A DNA stretch of 34,767 nt from Candidatus Poseidoniaceae archaeon (GCA_949373075.1 CASIBX010000035.1:1-34767); one strand, 5' to 3'. Positions 1 through 9,232 are shown, counted from the first letter of the stretch. Made by a program: numbers and translations. Notes: generated from the letters alone by a model not told the origin.

Positions 1-3000
1 CCTTGAACGGAATAGCTAGGCAGAGTGCCAACTGAGTTGTCAACAGTGAATGTCCAGGTTTGGGATTGATTTCTCATAAAGATATCATAAGAAGTGACAT
101 TGAGCCAAACAATGCCACTTGCCAGAGTTTGATTTTGCCCGTAAGTTATTTCGGTATAAGAAGAAACATTTCCAGAATCTAACTGGGAACCATTACTATG
201 CTCGAATGTATATGTCGCCCATCCATTGGAATTGCCGGTTGAAGGAGGCGTCAATCCAATCGCGAAATCTTCACCCTGCACATAAGTACCATGATTTTGT
301 CCGATTAGGTTTACACTAGAAAGTGGCTGTGTAGTGTTTAGATACCAGAAATGGCCCACAAGTTGATTTTCATTGCCTAAATTGTCGATAGTATACAGGT
401 TGGCTGTGATTGTTCCATCAGTCAATCCTGACTTTATTGAATTGATACTAGAACTCCAGTTTGAAGAAAGAATTTGGACCGAACTTGACCATGAACTGGA
501 ACCGTTTGACCATGAGAGATTTAGCAGAGATGATTGAATACCTAATTGGTCATCTACATTCACTGAGATTTGTGACCCAGGTGAGATATGAGTACCGGAA
601 CTAGGCGAAATAGACTGTGAGGGGAGTATCCTATCAGAACTAGAGTTGAATTGTACCGATGGCCCGTCATTACCCAAGAAATCTACATTTTTACAAGTCA
701 ATGTATGATTTTTCATGTACTCCAGAGGCCGTATTTGGTGTCACGCGATCGCTAGCACCCACATTGAACCAAGAAACCTCGTCCCAACTACATGATGCCG
801 TATTTGCGCCGACCCCATTAGAATCATCGGAGATACTAGTCAGCATGAAAACACTTCCAACTCCAATCCAAGTAACATTGGATGAGGTGAGATTCAATCC
901 ATCAATCGTGATTATTGGGGATTGACCATTTGATGAATCGACATAATATGTCCAATTTTGAGATTGAGACTTACCTAGAGAGTCCGTAGTAAGCACATCT
1001 AGGGTAAGATTGCCTTCCGACAATCCAGTAGGATTGAGAGTTGTTGATGAGGTTATATCTCCCGTGTCAACCACACTTCCACTAGAATCTGTAAAAGTGT
1101 AATTTGTAGTAAGACCTAACCAACCCCCTGATGGAAGGGAGAGAGTAAATACTGTAGAATCGTTTGTTACAAATTGACCATGATATTCACCGGATAATGA
1201 TACAGTGATGAAGGGATTTGAGGTATTCAAGGTCCAAACTGTGCCTAAAATCGATTGTGTGTTTCCAAGATTATCCTCAACCAACAGATTTGCTGTGACC
1301 GTACCATCACCTAACCCGGAAAATAACTGAGAAAGAGGTGCAGAATAATTTGAATTTCCAAGTGAAACATTGGAGTAAAGATTAGAGCTGCCATTAGTCC
1401 AAATCATTGATAGATTTGAAGAATAAATACCACTATAATCTGAAACATTCACTATAATCGTGGAATTAGGACCGATGGTACTACTCGAACTTGGCTGCAA
1501 TGAAATTGTTGGAGCTTGGAGATCAACGCTACCATTCTTCCATGTGATAGGCCCCTCATTTCCTAGTAAGTCGACACTTCTACAAGCGAATTCAAAGGAT
1601 TGTATTGTGCCGGTACTGGCGGAAGGAACGTACGAAGAATTTGTTTGAACTTGGAACCAGTCGATGCCATTCCAACTACATCTTGCATGACTGCCCCCTA
1701 CTCCTGATGAATCATCAGAAGGTAGACCAGGAACTAATCTGCCAGTTGGCCCCAATGTAGAATTTGTAGCCGCCAAATAATCTCCCGTAACAGAAATCAA
1801 AATTTGATGACTATTTGATGAATCAACAACGAATGTCCAATTGTAAACAGAATAGTTTGAAAGATTATCAGTAGTATTAATCTCAATTCGAATTGAATCT
1901 TGGTCAGAGAATTCTTCGTTGATAGTAATTTGTGAGGAAGTACTTCCTGAACTCTCAGATTGGTTGTTCACAAATAATTCCCATGAAGCATTTGCTTGAT
2001 ATCCAACCGGAGTTAAGGAAAAGGATGCATTTTCAGAGATGGTGTTCCCATAGCGATTCGATAATACTGAAATTACAGAATATGGCAAAGATCCGTTGGT
2101 GTTAACCCATGATGTTGTTGAATAATTTGTATTACCAATAACATCTGTCGCTTTGACTTGAGCTCTAATTATACTTCCATTCAATGAAGAAGGCACAGGG
2201 ATTGTTGCGTTTTGTGAACTAATCCATCCGAAATTTTGGCCGTCGAATGTTTCCCACCGATATTGCATACTTGCAATATCACAATTATCACTAGAATTGA
2301 CAGACAGAGTACTAGAATTGATATTATGCTGAATAATTGGTAAGACTGAATCTACCGTAACGTTCCATGATTGGTTTGAACTGAATAATCCAACAGCATC
2401 AGAAGCTCTCAGAATAATATTACTCGAAAAATTGCTCGGAACACCTATGGAGTTTGATACTTGATTCCAAGAATTAGAACCCCATCTGTCTACATGCGAG
2501 TTTGAATGTAGGTCAGATGATTGGACATTAAGTCCCCCAATCAGCAGAAATACAATCTGAAGTCGACCTTTGTGCCCGTACTCCAAGTTCAGTATACGAT
2601 AAAGTAGGAATTGAATCATCTAGAATCACGGTGTAAGTCTGGTTTAATTCATTATCTACATTGTCTTTGCAGACCACAGTTATGTCAAATGTGTTATTCC
2701 CATTAATTGAGTTAGGTAGATTGCTGATAGACAATGTGCTGCTATTGCTATTGAATTGATGAGAGCCTATTGAAGCACTCAAGTTAGCAACTCCCGAAAT
2801 TAAATCTACACAGGAAAATGTTAGGGGAGTTAGGTTTGAAGTTACATAGACTGACTGATTTTGATTATATCTTAGTAATGAAGAGTTATTTGAACTGATT
2901 GTAACAGTAGGCAAATCTGCATCGACAATCAAATTCAATGATTTCCAGGATTCCAAACCAGTAGTAGAGTTCGTTCGGTAATTTACGGTAAGATTTGTGC

Positions 3001-3304
3001 TATGATTTGCCCACACAGTTGCAGCAGTAGTGTAATTGGTGACGCCCAATGATTGACTGCCTTCCACAATTTCATATTCAGAATTAATGTGAGTACTGTT
3101 ATTTACCAATGTATGAGATAAAGTAAATTCTGGATTTGCAGAAACATACACTGAGCTACCGTCTGATAGTCCTCCGTGATGCGAAGTTGTAATCGAGATT
3201 GAAGTGCTTGGCGGATTATTAGAGGCACTAGTTACTCCAATCAAAGTCCAACTTGTAAGCAATAGTTGAATTACAAGCAAAAATGCAATTCTCCTACCGT
3301 TCAA
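1..3304 (-). CDS. Giant exported Ig-like repeat surface protein, partial, two frameshifts
   Basis: The N-terminus is a signal peptide (short basic stretch NGRR, then a hydrophobic run ending near TSAS), followed by more than 1000 residues of Asn/Ser/Thr-rich beta-type repeats with many N-x-S/T sequons. It is probably a glycosylated cell-surface or adhesin-like protein; no enzymatic motif was seen. The reading frame breaks twice. Dropping one base of the C5 run at 2534-2538 joins the first segment to the second, and dropping one base of the T5 run at 709-713 joins the second to a third that stays open to the window edge. Across both joins the repeat pattern continues without loss. The start is taken as TTG at 3304, four bases after a GGTGA ribosome site; an in-frame TTG at 3319 is less likely because it overlaps the upstream gene. 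The C-terminus lies outside the window. Confidence 0.75.
41..1824 (-). repeat. Tandem composite repeat units of about 885-897 nt
   Basis: Within the giant surface protein, the junction motif (V)-D-[SN]-S recurs at codons starting 1824, 939 and 41. This defines two successive units of 295 and about 299 codons (the second after removing the extra base at 709-713). Each unit carries the same sub-blocks in the same order: a D-D-S-x-G-V-G then CSW block, a paired Cys further on (AC or TC before R/K-x-V-D), a W-[TS]-N-G-S-S block, a D-G-T-[VI]-T-A-N-L block with D-N-L-G-N, and a closing W-T-[FY]-x-V-D. The two Cys per unit could form a disulfide. Similarity is clear at protein level but too diverged for recent duplication. 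Confidence 0.6.
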
Positions 3305-3308
3305 AAAA

Positions 3309-4025
3309 TCACCTTCCAAGAATTATGCCCAAATTGAGCTTTTCTGCAATAGCGGCAGACTGAATCAATGCCAAAATCAGAAGTTTTAGTAAAATTAGAT
3401 TTAATTGTCGTTCTAAGCTTTGTTCGCTGAGGAAGCAAAATCTTTGATAGTATGCAAAGCGGATATTTAGGATAATCCAGACTACTAATCCGAATAAGAA
3501 ACCTTGAACAATGATTTTTGGCATTCCTGATAAATAATGAAGCAAAGAAGGATCTAATGAAGAAGATATAGCGAAAGTAAAAATTACAAAGTATCCCAAA
3601 ATACTCACCAATGCGATAGAATTCTGATCCAGCAAGCACCCTAGTAAAGGGTCAAAAATTCTAATCATGGTGAAAAACCCAAGAACTAAAATTATCCAAC
3701 CTTCAAATCCAATATCTCCTTTAACTAACAATCCCAAATAACAAACTATTGAGAGGCTAAGAATCCATGGCAAAAATCCAATCACTCTAGCAGAATCTCC
3801 GAAGTTGTCGTAAAATCTTCTAGTAAATTGTATATTTTCATTCTTGAACTTGTATTGAATAACATAAGCCTCTTGAATCCACAGAGAGGCACAGATGATT
3901 ATCAATGTCATTACAGACATAGAGTACCCTAACTTAGTAGCAATCAATGGAGAAATTGCAGCAGCCGAGACTGCAAAAATCAACAATCTCAACTGAGTCA
4001 CGCAACTCGGTAAGGTTGGTAACAT
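3309..4025 (-). CDS. Multi-pass membrane protein of unknown function
   Basis: I do not recognise the family. The 238-residue product is strongly hydrophobic, with about six or seven candidate membrane helices, near residues 12-28, 37-50, 82-101, 107-124, 136-152, 168-187 and 209-226. A short charged loop near residues 55-75 (KFKNENIQFTRRFYDNFGD) is probably cytoplasmic. No catalytic motif was seen. The ATG at 4025 is preceded by GTGAT. Its stop codon sits inside the ribosome-binding site of the next gene (TGA within GGAAGGTGA), so translation of the two is probably coupled. It may serve the export or anchoring of the giant surface protein downstream; this is inferred only from the linkage. 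Confidence 0.7.
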   Translation of the reverse strand: MLPTLPSCVTQLRLLIFAVSAAAISPLIATKLGYSMSVMTLIIICASLWIQEAYVIQYKFKNENIQFTRRFYDNFGDSARVIGFLPWILSLSIVCYLGLLVKGDIGFEGWIILVLGFFTMIRIFDPLLGCLLDQNSIALVSILGYFVIFTFAISSSLDPSLLHYLSGMPKIIVQGFLFGLVVWIILNIRFAYYQRFCFLSEQSLERQLNLILLKLLILALIQSAAIAEKLNLGIILGR

Positions 4026-4085
4026 ATCACGATTTCTACTGTCAAATAGAAAAAGAATAATTGTATTCGATAACTGCCAAAGACT
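4026..4085. promoter_or_regulatory. Divergent promoter region, 60 nt
   Basis: This AT-rich spacer separates the leftward membrane-protein gene from the rightward nuclease-like gene, so promoters for both must lie here or overlap the coding ends. An AT-rich element around 4050-4064 (AGAATAATTGTATT) lies about 25-35 bases before the ATG at 4086 and could be a TATA box for a leaderless rightward transcript, since no ribosome-binding site precedes that ATG. The leftward gene has a GTGAT immediately before its ATG. The exact boxes are uncertain. Confidence 0.35.
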
Positions 4086-4538
4086 ATGTTTGAGGAATTT
4101 CTTACTGAAATATTAGCTTTGAATCTAATTTTGATAATTACTGTAGTTTATCTAATTCGTAAATTAATTGATATGAATTCAGAATTCAATCGATTCAAAT
4201 CTCAAAAAGATAATGATATTCTAGAAGCGAGAAAGGATTCAAACAAGAAGCAGAGAGCAACTATCAAAGGCCAGATTAGCGAGACAATTGCTCCGTGGTC
4301 GATGACTGTAGTAGATAGCGTGAGTGAGTTAAACTTCCTGGGAAATCCAATTGATTTTGTAGGTTTCAAAGGGTTGGATGGTAAGGGTGATGTATCCATC
4401 AAATTTATTGAAGTAAAATCTGGTGCAGCTAAACTAAATTCTAACCAAAGAAGAGTACGTGATGCTGTTATTGCAAAACGAATCGAATGGGTCGAAGTTC
4501 GAATTAATGAACTACAAATCCAAGAGAAAGTACTCTGA
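4086..4538 (+). CDS. Membrane-anchored endonuclease-like protein related to archaeal Holliday junction resolvase
   Basis: The 150-residue protein has one N-terminal membrane helix (about 10-25), a charged, probably helical linker (30-58), and a compact nuclease-like domain. The domain matches the family described as endonuclease related to archaeal Holliday junction resolvase. Visible PD-(D/E)XK-type residues are E66 (GQISETIAPW), D90 (NPIDF), E109 and K111 (FIEVKSG) and Q121 (SNQRRVRDAV). The family is assigned by motif, and its members are often anchored this way. Substrate and cellular role are not established, and true resolvase activity should not be assumed. It converges on secY with a 7-bp gap. 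No ribosome-binding site was seen, so a leaderless mRNA is likely. Confidence 0.75.
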   Translation: MFEEFLTEILALNLILIITVVYLIRKLIDMNSEFNRFKSQKDNDILEARKDSNKKQRATIKGQISETIAPWSMTVVDSVSELNFLGNPIDFVGFKGLDGKGDVSIKFIEVKSGAAKLNSNQRRVRDAVIAKRIEWVEVRINELQIQEKVL

Positions 4539-4545
4539 GTTAATT

Positions 4546-6531
4546 TCAATCTGCGCCGAAGAACTGCCGGAGCATCGGATGCATTTCCATCGCTTGTTCC
4601 TTCTGAATTTGCTCATAAGTACGTAATATGATACCTACAGCAAGCAGCAATCCCGTTCCTGACGCATTACCTACCGTTCCCAGTAAATCTGCTCCAGCAG
4701 CAAGCAATCCTACGAAAGCTCCAGAGAAGTATGTTACAGGTGGAATATAACGCTCTAGAATACGCTCTAGAACAAGCGGGTTCTTACGGAATCCAGGAAT
4801 CTGCATTCCTGTCCTCTCGATTTGTTTTGCAACGTCCTTAGAGCCCATATTCGTAGTATCGATCCAGAACTTCGCGAACACCATCGAACCTACAGTCATC
4901 AACGTGACGTAGAACGCTACGTGACCGCCAATCTGCCACAAATTATGCCCATAGATGTCACCACCACCTGGGCTCTGGTCCAATATCGGAATCAGCCAAT
5001 CATTAACACCGTTAACCATCGATGAATACCAAGCAAAACCACCACTTGCAGTGGATGAACCTACATCATATGTCCCAATATATTCCGACATACTTCCCCA
5101 ACCATTCTTTCCAAGAATAGGTGTTTTCTGTAACGTTGGATGGTTCCAGAATAAGAGAGTAAACATGTTGATGTTAGCAAGTAAAGCAGCCATCAAAATA
5201 ACTGGAATGTTAGATGCGTATACTAGTCTAATTGGATACTTACCACGGTGACCACGTACCTTTCCGTGAGTCAATGGCAGTTCCAGTTTACTAGATTCAG
5301 CGTAAGCAACCACAAGGAATACTACCACCGAGGAGAACAATGCTACAACAGGATTCACGTGAGTCAACAGAATCGTTTCGAAACCATTCTGTGATATCAT
5401 TTCACCATTCGTAGCCTCCCTGAACATATAGAAAATCATAGGCAAGGTTCCCGATGGTGGATTTTGGATACTGTAACCCATCGAAGATGTTGCTGGCATT
5501 GGAGACAGAGTTCCAACGAAAGTCGATTGTGCAACACCTGCTGCAATGAATAGAGAGATACCAGATCCAATACCCCACTTGCTTACAAGTTCGTCCAGTA
5601 GGAATACAAGGTAAGAACCAGCGAACAATTGAGCTACGATTACAAAGTTAGCCCAGCCCATTCCATAATCTGAGATAAGAGCCTGAGTAGGGTCAAGGAA
5701 ACCGTATGTCTGAGGAATAGATTCAATTGGAATCATTAGAAGAACAAGCAATTTCTGTACTCCCTGGTACATTGCTTTGTCTTCAGAGTCTTGAAGGTCT
5801 AAGCGAATAATCTTAGCACCAGCGAATAATTGCATGATAATGGAACCGGTAACAATTGGTCCAATACCCAAATGCATGATGGTACCAGATGCACCAGCCA
5901 TGATTGAACGGAATCCACTGAACAAGTCAAGTGCTTGTCCTGAAAGACCCCATAGCATGACGTTTGTCATTGCGAAGTAGATGATAAGAACAAGAGTTGT
6001 AGTCCACAACTTCTCGTTGAATCTAACGTGGCGGTCAGGCTTGGTGATTGTAGGGTAAGTGTCTACGAAACGGCGTAGAGCATACAGACGGCTGCTCTTT
6101 TCGCCACTGTACATGAAACTGGTCAATGCTGCTGCAGCTCCAAATCCAAGTAGAATAACTCCGACTAGTAGGTAGCCAACCATTTCTTGGTGAGTTCCAT
6201 CATACCAAGCATTTGGACGGCAGTACCAAACTGCTACACCAAGGAATGCTAACCATCCTAACATCTTTCCATATCGGCCAATGATAGGTACTTCTTTCAG
6301 AGACTCAGGTAGATCTTTGGTGAAACAAAGCATGACGTATGCAACATATGCTACACCCATTGTAAATCCAAAGATAGCCCCTTCAACAGCATCTTGACAG
6401 CCCAGATTTTCCGGTCTGCATTCACTAAATCCAAGTGCTATTTCGAATGCGTCGTATTGCCAATAACCTAGCATACCAAAGTACAGCAGACCGGTTAGAG
6501 CCACTGCCCAAGGGATTGATTGCTTGCCCAT
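4546..6531 (-). CDS. secY: Preprotein translocase subunit SecY with N-terminal membrane extension
   Basis: This is the central pore subunit of the Sec translocon, which moves unfolded proteins across or into the cytoplasmic membrane. The archaeal SecY core starts near residue 149 (LYALRRFVDTYP, then PDRHVRFNEKLWTT). It carries the expected helices, including G-x-G-P-I-V-T-G-S-I-I-M-Q-L near 225-238 and K-W-G-I-G-S-G-I-S-L-F near 313-323. The 661 residues far exceed the usual 430-500: residues 1-145 hold about four additional predicted helices (6-24, 51-70, 86-103, 117-141). The ATG at 6531 follows a GGAGG. It is the last gene of the ribosomal block, 72 bp after uL15, as is common in archaea. 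Confidence 0.95.
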   Translation of the reverse strand: MGKQSIPWAVALTGLLYFGMLGYWQYDAFEIALGFSECRPENLGCQDAVEGAIFGFTMGVAYVAYVMLCFTKDLPESLKEVPIIGRYGKMLGWLAFLGVAVWYCRPNAWYDGTHQEMVGYLLVGVILLGFGAAAALTSFMYSGEKSSRLYALRRFVDTYPTITKPDRHVRFNEKLWTTTLVLIIYFAMTNVMLWGLSGQALDLFSGFRSIMAGASGTIMHLGIGPIVTGSIIMQLFAGAKIIRLDLQDSEDKAMYQGVQKLLVLLMIPIESIPQTYGFLDPTQALISDYGMGWANFVIVAQLFAGSYLVFLLDELVSKWGIGSGISLFIAAGVAQSTFVGTLSPMPATSSMGYSIQNPPSGTLPMIFYMFREATNGEMISQNGFETILLTHVNPVVALFSSVVVFLVVAYAESSKLELPLTHGKVRGHRGKYPIRLVYASNIPVILMAALLANINMFTLLFWNHPTLQKTPILGKNGWGSMSEYIGTYDVGSSTASGGFAWYSSMVNGVNDWLIPILDQSPGGGDIYGHNLWQIGGHVAFYVTLMTVGSMVFAKFWIDTTNMGSKDVAKQIERTGMQIPGFRKNPLVLERILERYIPPVTYFSGAFVGLLAAGADLLGTVGNASGTGLLLAVGIILRTYEQIQKEQAMEMHPMLRQFFGAD

Positions 6532-6603
6532 GTCACATTCCTCCTATTTTTTGCGTTGCTTAACTATTCATGAAGATAACGGAGTAAACCTCGTGTGAGG
6601 TGC

Positions 6604-7014
6604 TCACTCCCACTCCCCATCGTCGTCTCCGCCTTCAACTGCCCCACCTGCTGCAGAGAGTTTCTCTGCTGCTTTAGCGGACCAATTTTCAACGGTTACT
6701 GTAATTGCAGTATTGATTCTTCCAGAACCGAGTAACTTATCGATTCCCATTTCAGTTAGGTTAACTGAATCTGCCCCATTAGCAATTCCTTCAAGGTCGC
6801 TAACATTGCAAGTAGTGTAAACAGTCCTTAGACTAGGGTCACGGTTGAATCCATGCATTCCCCAATGGTTAGGCATGTACTTGATTCGAGTCATGACTCT
6901 GTGCTTGTTAATTCCAGCGAGACCACGGCCTCCACGCTTACCAGCTCCACGGCCAGCCTTGTGGCCTCTTCCGTGTGTTCGACAGCGTCCACGATGTTTG
7001 TTTGCTTTACTCAT
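6604..7014 (-). CDS. rpl15: Large ribosomal subunit protein uL15
   Basis: uL15 binds 23S rRNA near the exit-side core of the 50S subunit. The basic Gly/Arg/His-rich N-terminus (THGRGHKAGRGAGKRGGRG) is the family hallmark, followed by the Y-M-P-N-H-W-G-x-x-G-F block. The C-terminal part (about 75-125) is the globular L15e/L18e-like fold. The length of 136 residues is normal for archaea. It ends in an acidic tail (GGDDDGEWE), a feature shared with several other proteins of this cluster. It lies 11 bp after uL30. Confidence 0.95.
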   Translation of the reverse strand: MSKANKHRGRCRTHGRGHKAGRGAGKRGGRGLAGINKHRVMTRIKYMPNHWGMHGFNRDPSLRTVYTTCNVSDLEGIANGADSVNLTEMGIDKLLGSGRINTAITVTVENWSAKAAEKLSAAGGAVEGGDDDGEWE

Positions 7015-7025
7015 TTCAAATCACC

Positions 7026-7496
7026 TCAAATCATTCTTTCGACTAAGTCGGAAATGTCGTCTCCACGGTAACCTAATGCTCCACCAATAACGTAGGTGCG
7101 CTTTAGTCCGCCCCAGCCCTTAGGACCTACAGGTGGATGTAATCGGAAAACACGCTTCATGTCAGGCATGTCCTTTACAGTAGCATCGCCAGCAACGATT
7201 GCTGCAGCGAATTCCTTGATGGAACCAAATTCAGTTGCTTCTTTAACATCAGCATCAGTAATTGGCTTGTCACCAACTAGACGACCACGCTCTGTGATCA
7301 TCTTCTCAACAAGTTCAGCATCTGCATTACCCCAGGTAATGTAATCCTTAGCCTTCTGAAGCATTCCTTTGTACTGTGCGTTTTCAGGAATGACAACTGC
7401 GTGGTTAACACGAGTTAGATTCAGATAGTCCATAGTTTCTCTAATCGAGTGCTCAACTTTGACGTTAGAGCGAGCACGTACAACAATCCAAGTCAT
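7026..7496 (-). CDS. rpl30: Large ribosomal subunit protein uL30
   Basis: This is archaeal-type uL30 (156 residues, longer than the roughly 60-residue bacterial form). It shows the N-terminal W-I-V-V-R-A-R-S motif, R-E-T-M-D-Y-L-N-L-T-R-V-N-H, and the archaeal C-terminal extension with F-R-L-H-P-P-x-G-P-K-G-W-G-G-x-K-R near residues 116-133. The start overlaps the uS5 stop as ATGA, implying translational coupling. Confidence 0.95.
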   Translation of the reverse strand: MTWIVVRARSNVKVEHSIRETMDYLNLTRVNHAVVIPENAQYKGMLQKAKDYITWGNADAELVEKMITERGRLVGDKPITDADVKEATEFGSIKEFAAAIVAGDATVKDMPDMKRVFRLHPPVGPKGWGGLKRTYVIGGALGYRGDDISDLVERMI

Positions 7497-8260
7497 TCTA
7501 GTAGCCTCCCTTTGTGAATATACAACTCAGCACGCTGAGAATCATTTACACGAGTACGGTTAATTTCAGCAAGAGCGTTGAAAGTTGCTGCTGCATAGTT
7601 GATTGTAGTACGTGTCTGACCCTTTGTACGAGACAATACATCGGAAATTCCAGCGAGTTCTAGAACACGCTTTCCTGTTTCTCCGATAACTAAGCCCTTA
7701 CCTGAAGGTGCTGACATGAGTGTTACGCGAGTTGAACCTGCTTGTCCCTGAACCTTGAAAGGAACAGATGTACCAGGTCCTACGCTTGATTCCCATGAAC
7801 CATTTCCACGCTGAACTTGAATGATGTTGAGTTTAGCAGCGGTCAATGCTTTACGAATTGTGTTTGAAACTTCCTTACCCTTTGCCATTGCAAGTCCGAC
7901 ATATCCATCCTTGTTTCCGACACAAGCCATTACGTTGAATCGAACACGACGACCGGAGTCAGTCATTCTTTGAACCATGTTAACTTTGATTACTTCATCT
8001 TCAAGATTTGGAATCAGAGCATCTACTATCTCAACTTCACGAATTGGAAGTCCAGAAGCAAGAGCCTGCTCGTAAGTAACGACTCTGTTAGCCATAACTT
8101 CTCGACCCAGTCGAGTTTTTGGAGTCCAAGAACGAAGTGCTGCGATTGCTTCATCTGCAGCGGTACGGCGACGGCGACGGCCGCCTTCGTTAGTTTCTTC
8201 TTCTTGTGGTGCGAAGGCCTTGATTAGACCTGGTGCCATCTGGGATATTTCATCACTCAT
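7493..8260 (-). CDS. rps5: Small ribosomal subunit protein uS5
   Basis: uS5 sits in the decoding and fidelity region of the 30S subunit and lines the mRNA entry site. The dsRBD-like half (V-x-R-M-T-D-S-G-R-R-V-R-F-N-V-M-A-C-V-G-N) and the C-terminal half (V-T-L-M-S-A-P-x-G-K-G-L-V) are both present. The ATG at 8260 (MSDEISQ) is preferred because GGAGG lies 9 bases upstream; a longer frame reaching 8299 would overlap uL18 heavily. The first 45 residues are a low-complexity extension with acidic and poly-Arg patches (EEETNEGGRRRRR). Confidence 0.95.
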   Translation of the reverse strand: MSDEISQMAPGLIKAFAPQEEETNEGGRRRRRTAADEAIAALRSWTPKTRLGREVMANRVVTYEQALASGLPIREVEIVDALIPNLEDEVIKVNMVQRMTDSGRRVRFNVMACVGNKDGYVGLAMAKGKEVSNTIRKALTAAKLNIIQVQRGNGSWESSVGPGTSVPFKVQGQAGSTRVTLMSAPSGKGLVIGETGKRVLELAGISDVLSRTKGQTRTTINYAAATFNALAEINRTRVNDSQRAELYIHKGRLLE

Positions 8261-8261
8261 T

Positions 8262-8774
8262 TCAGAACGCCTCCTCAATCTTTGTCTTTGTTGCTTCAAC
8301 TAATGAAGCATAGGAATCATCGATGTGTGCGCCATTAAGACGGTCTTCGCTTGGAAGAACTGATTCTCCGTGAGGAATCTCAAGTCCTGCATCGACCATA
8401 CCTTTTAGAGCAGCAAACACACGATTGCCGTTAGAACTAGCAGCTAATCCGATATCTAGCACAGCCTCGTCATGTCCAGCAGCTAGTGCGGACTTTCCAA
8501 GAGCATAGCCTACAAGATAGGATGCTGGAATATTCTTGCGAGAGTTAGCCTCTGGCCAGCCGTAGCGAGATACTAGATCATCGCCAGTAACTGATAATTC
8601 GACCTTATCTCCATCTTTCTCCCAAGAAACAACTTGGCAAACGATACGAGTGTTGGAAATTCTAACCACTGCACGAGAACTTCGGCTTTTGAGAAGTTTC
8701 AGGCGACGACGATAATCTGTTTCACCAGTTCGTCGGCGACGGTATTGGTTACGCTGTTTTGGTCCCTTTGCCAT
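8262..8774 (-). CDS. rpl18: Large ribosomal subunit protein uL18
   Basis: uL18 binds 5S rRNA and anchors it in the central protuberance. Archaeal family features are the basic start (AKGPKQRNQYRRRRTGETDYRRR) and the L-V-G-Y-A-L-G-K block, with a typical 170 residues. Two adjacent ATG codons exist (8777 and 8774). The second is chosen because it lies 6 bases from GGAGGTGA, while the first leaves only 3; the first overlaps the eL19 stop as ATGA. Confidence 0.94.
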   Translation of the reverse strand: MAKGPKQRNQYRRRRTGETDYRRRLKLLKSRSSRAVVRISNTRIVCQVVSWEKDGDKVELSVTGDDLVSRYGWPEANSRKNIPASYLVGYALGKSALAAGHDEAVLDIGLAASSNGNRVFAALKGMVDAGLEIPHGESVLPSEDRLNGAHIDDSYASLVEATKTKIEEAF

Positions 8775-9232
8775 CATTGTTCACCTCCAATTGTGATTCC
8801 TTCAACGCCCATCTGAGTTTTCATATGAGCGATTGAACGGTAAGAGCCACCTTTTGCCTTTAGGTAATAGTGGCGGTATTGAGATTTCTCTAGAGTTCCG
8901 TCTTCACGCATTCCCTTTAGAATTCGGCGTTGCGCACGAATAGTTGCCATCCACCTTTGCTTGCGTGGATTACGAGCATTAGCAGTACCAGACCTCTTTC
9001 CTTGACCTTTACGACGTCCTTTTTGCTTCTGTTCTTGAATCTTCAAAGCACGTACACGGGAAGTTCCCTTGATTGCTTTAGCCTTGATCCATCCATTGTC
9101 GATAGCCTCACGGATATCTTCTTTCTGAACAGATTGTGCAACCTGGTCTAGGTAAGACGGATTAATCCAAACACGGTGTACACCGCACTTTAGAATCTGT
9201 GCAGCCATCTTCTTCTGATTAGTAATCTGCAT
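8774..9232 (-). CDS. rpl19e: Large ribosomal subunit protein eL19
   Basis: This is an archaeal/eukaryotic-specific ribosomal protein of long helices that contacts 23S rRNA and the subunit interface. It has the N-terminal Q-K-K-M-A-A-Q-I-L-K-C-G-x-x-R-V-W block, the K-I-Q-E-Q-K-Q-K-G-R-R-K-G-Q-G-x-R basic stretch and W-M-A-T-I-R-A-Q-R-R, in a normal 152 residues. The start codon shares its A with the eL32 stop (TGATG), and an upstream GGAGGGG serves as the ribosome site. Confidence 0.95.
   Translation of the reverse strand: MQITNQKKMAAQILKCGVHRVWINPSYLDQVAQSVQKEDIREAIDNGWIKAKAIKGTSRVRALKIQEQKQKGRRKGQGKRSGTANARNPRKQRWMATIRAQRRILKGMREDGTLEKSQYRHYYLKAKGGSYRSIAHMKTQMGVEGITIGGEQ

Noticed and set aside
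3301-3639. 112-codon minus-strand frame overlapping the membrane protein at 3309-4025
   Set aside because: It lies in an alternative frame of a coherent multi-pass membrane protein, has no ribosome site, and is rich in residues typical of shifted hydrophobic codons.
6588-6601. Small inverted repeat ACCTC-GTGT-GAGGT between uL15 and secY as a terminator
   Set aside because: The stem is only five pairs with no T-run after it, and it lies inside the operon before secY; it is probably incidental.
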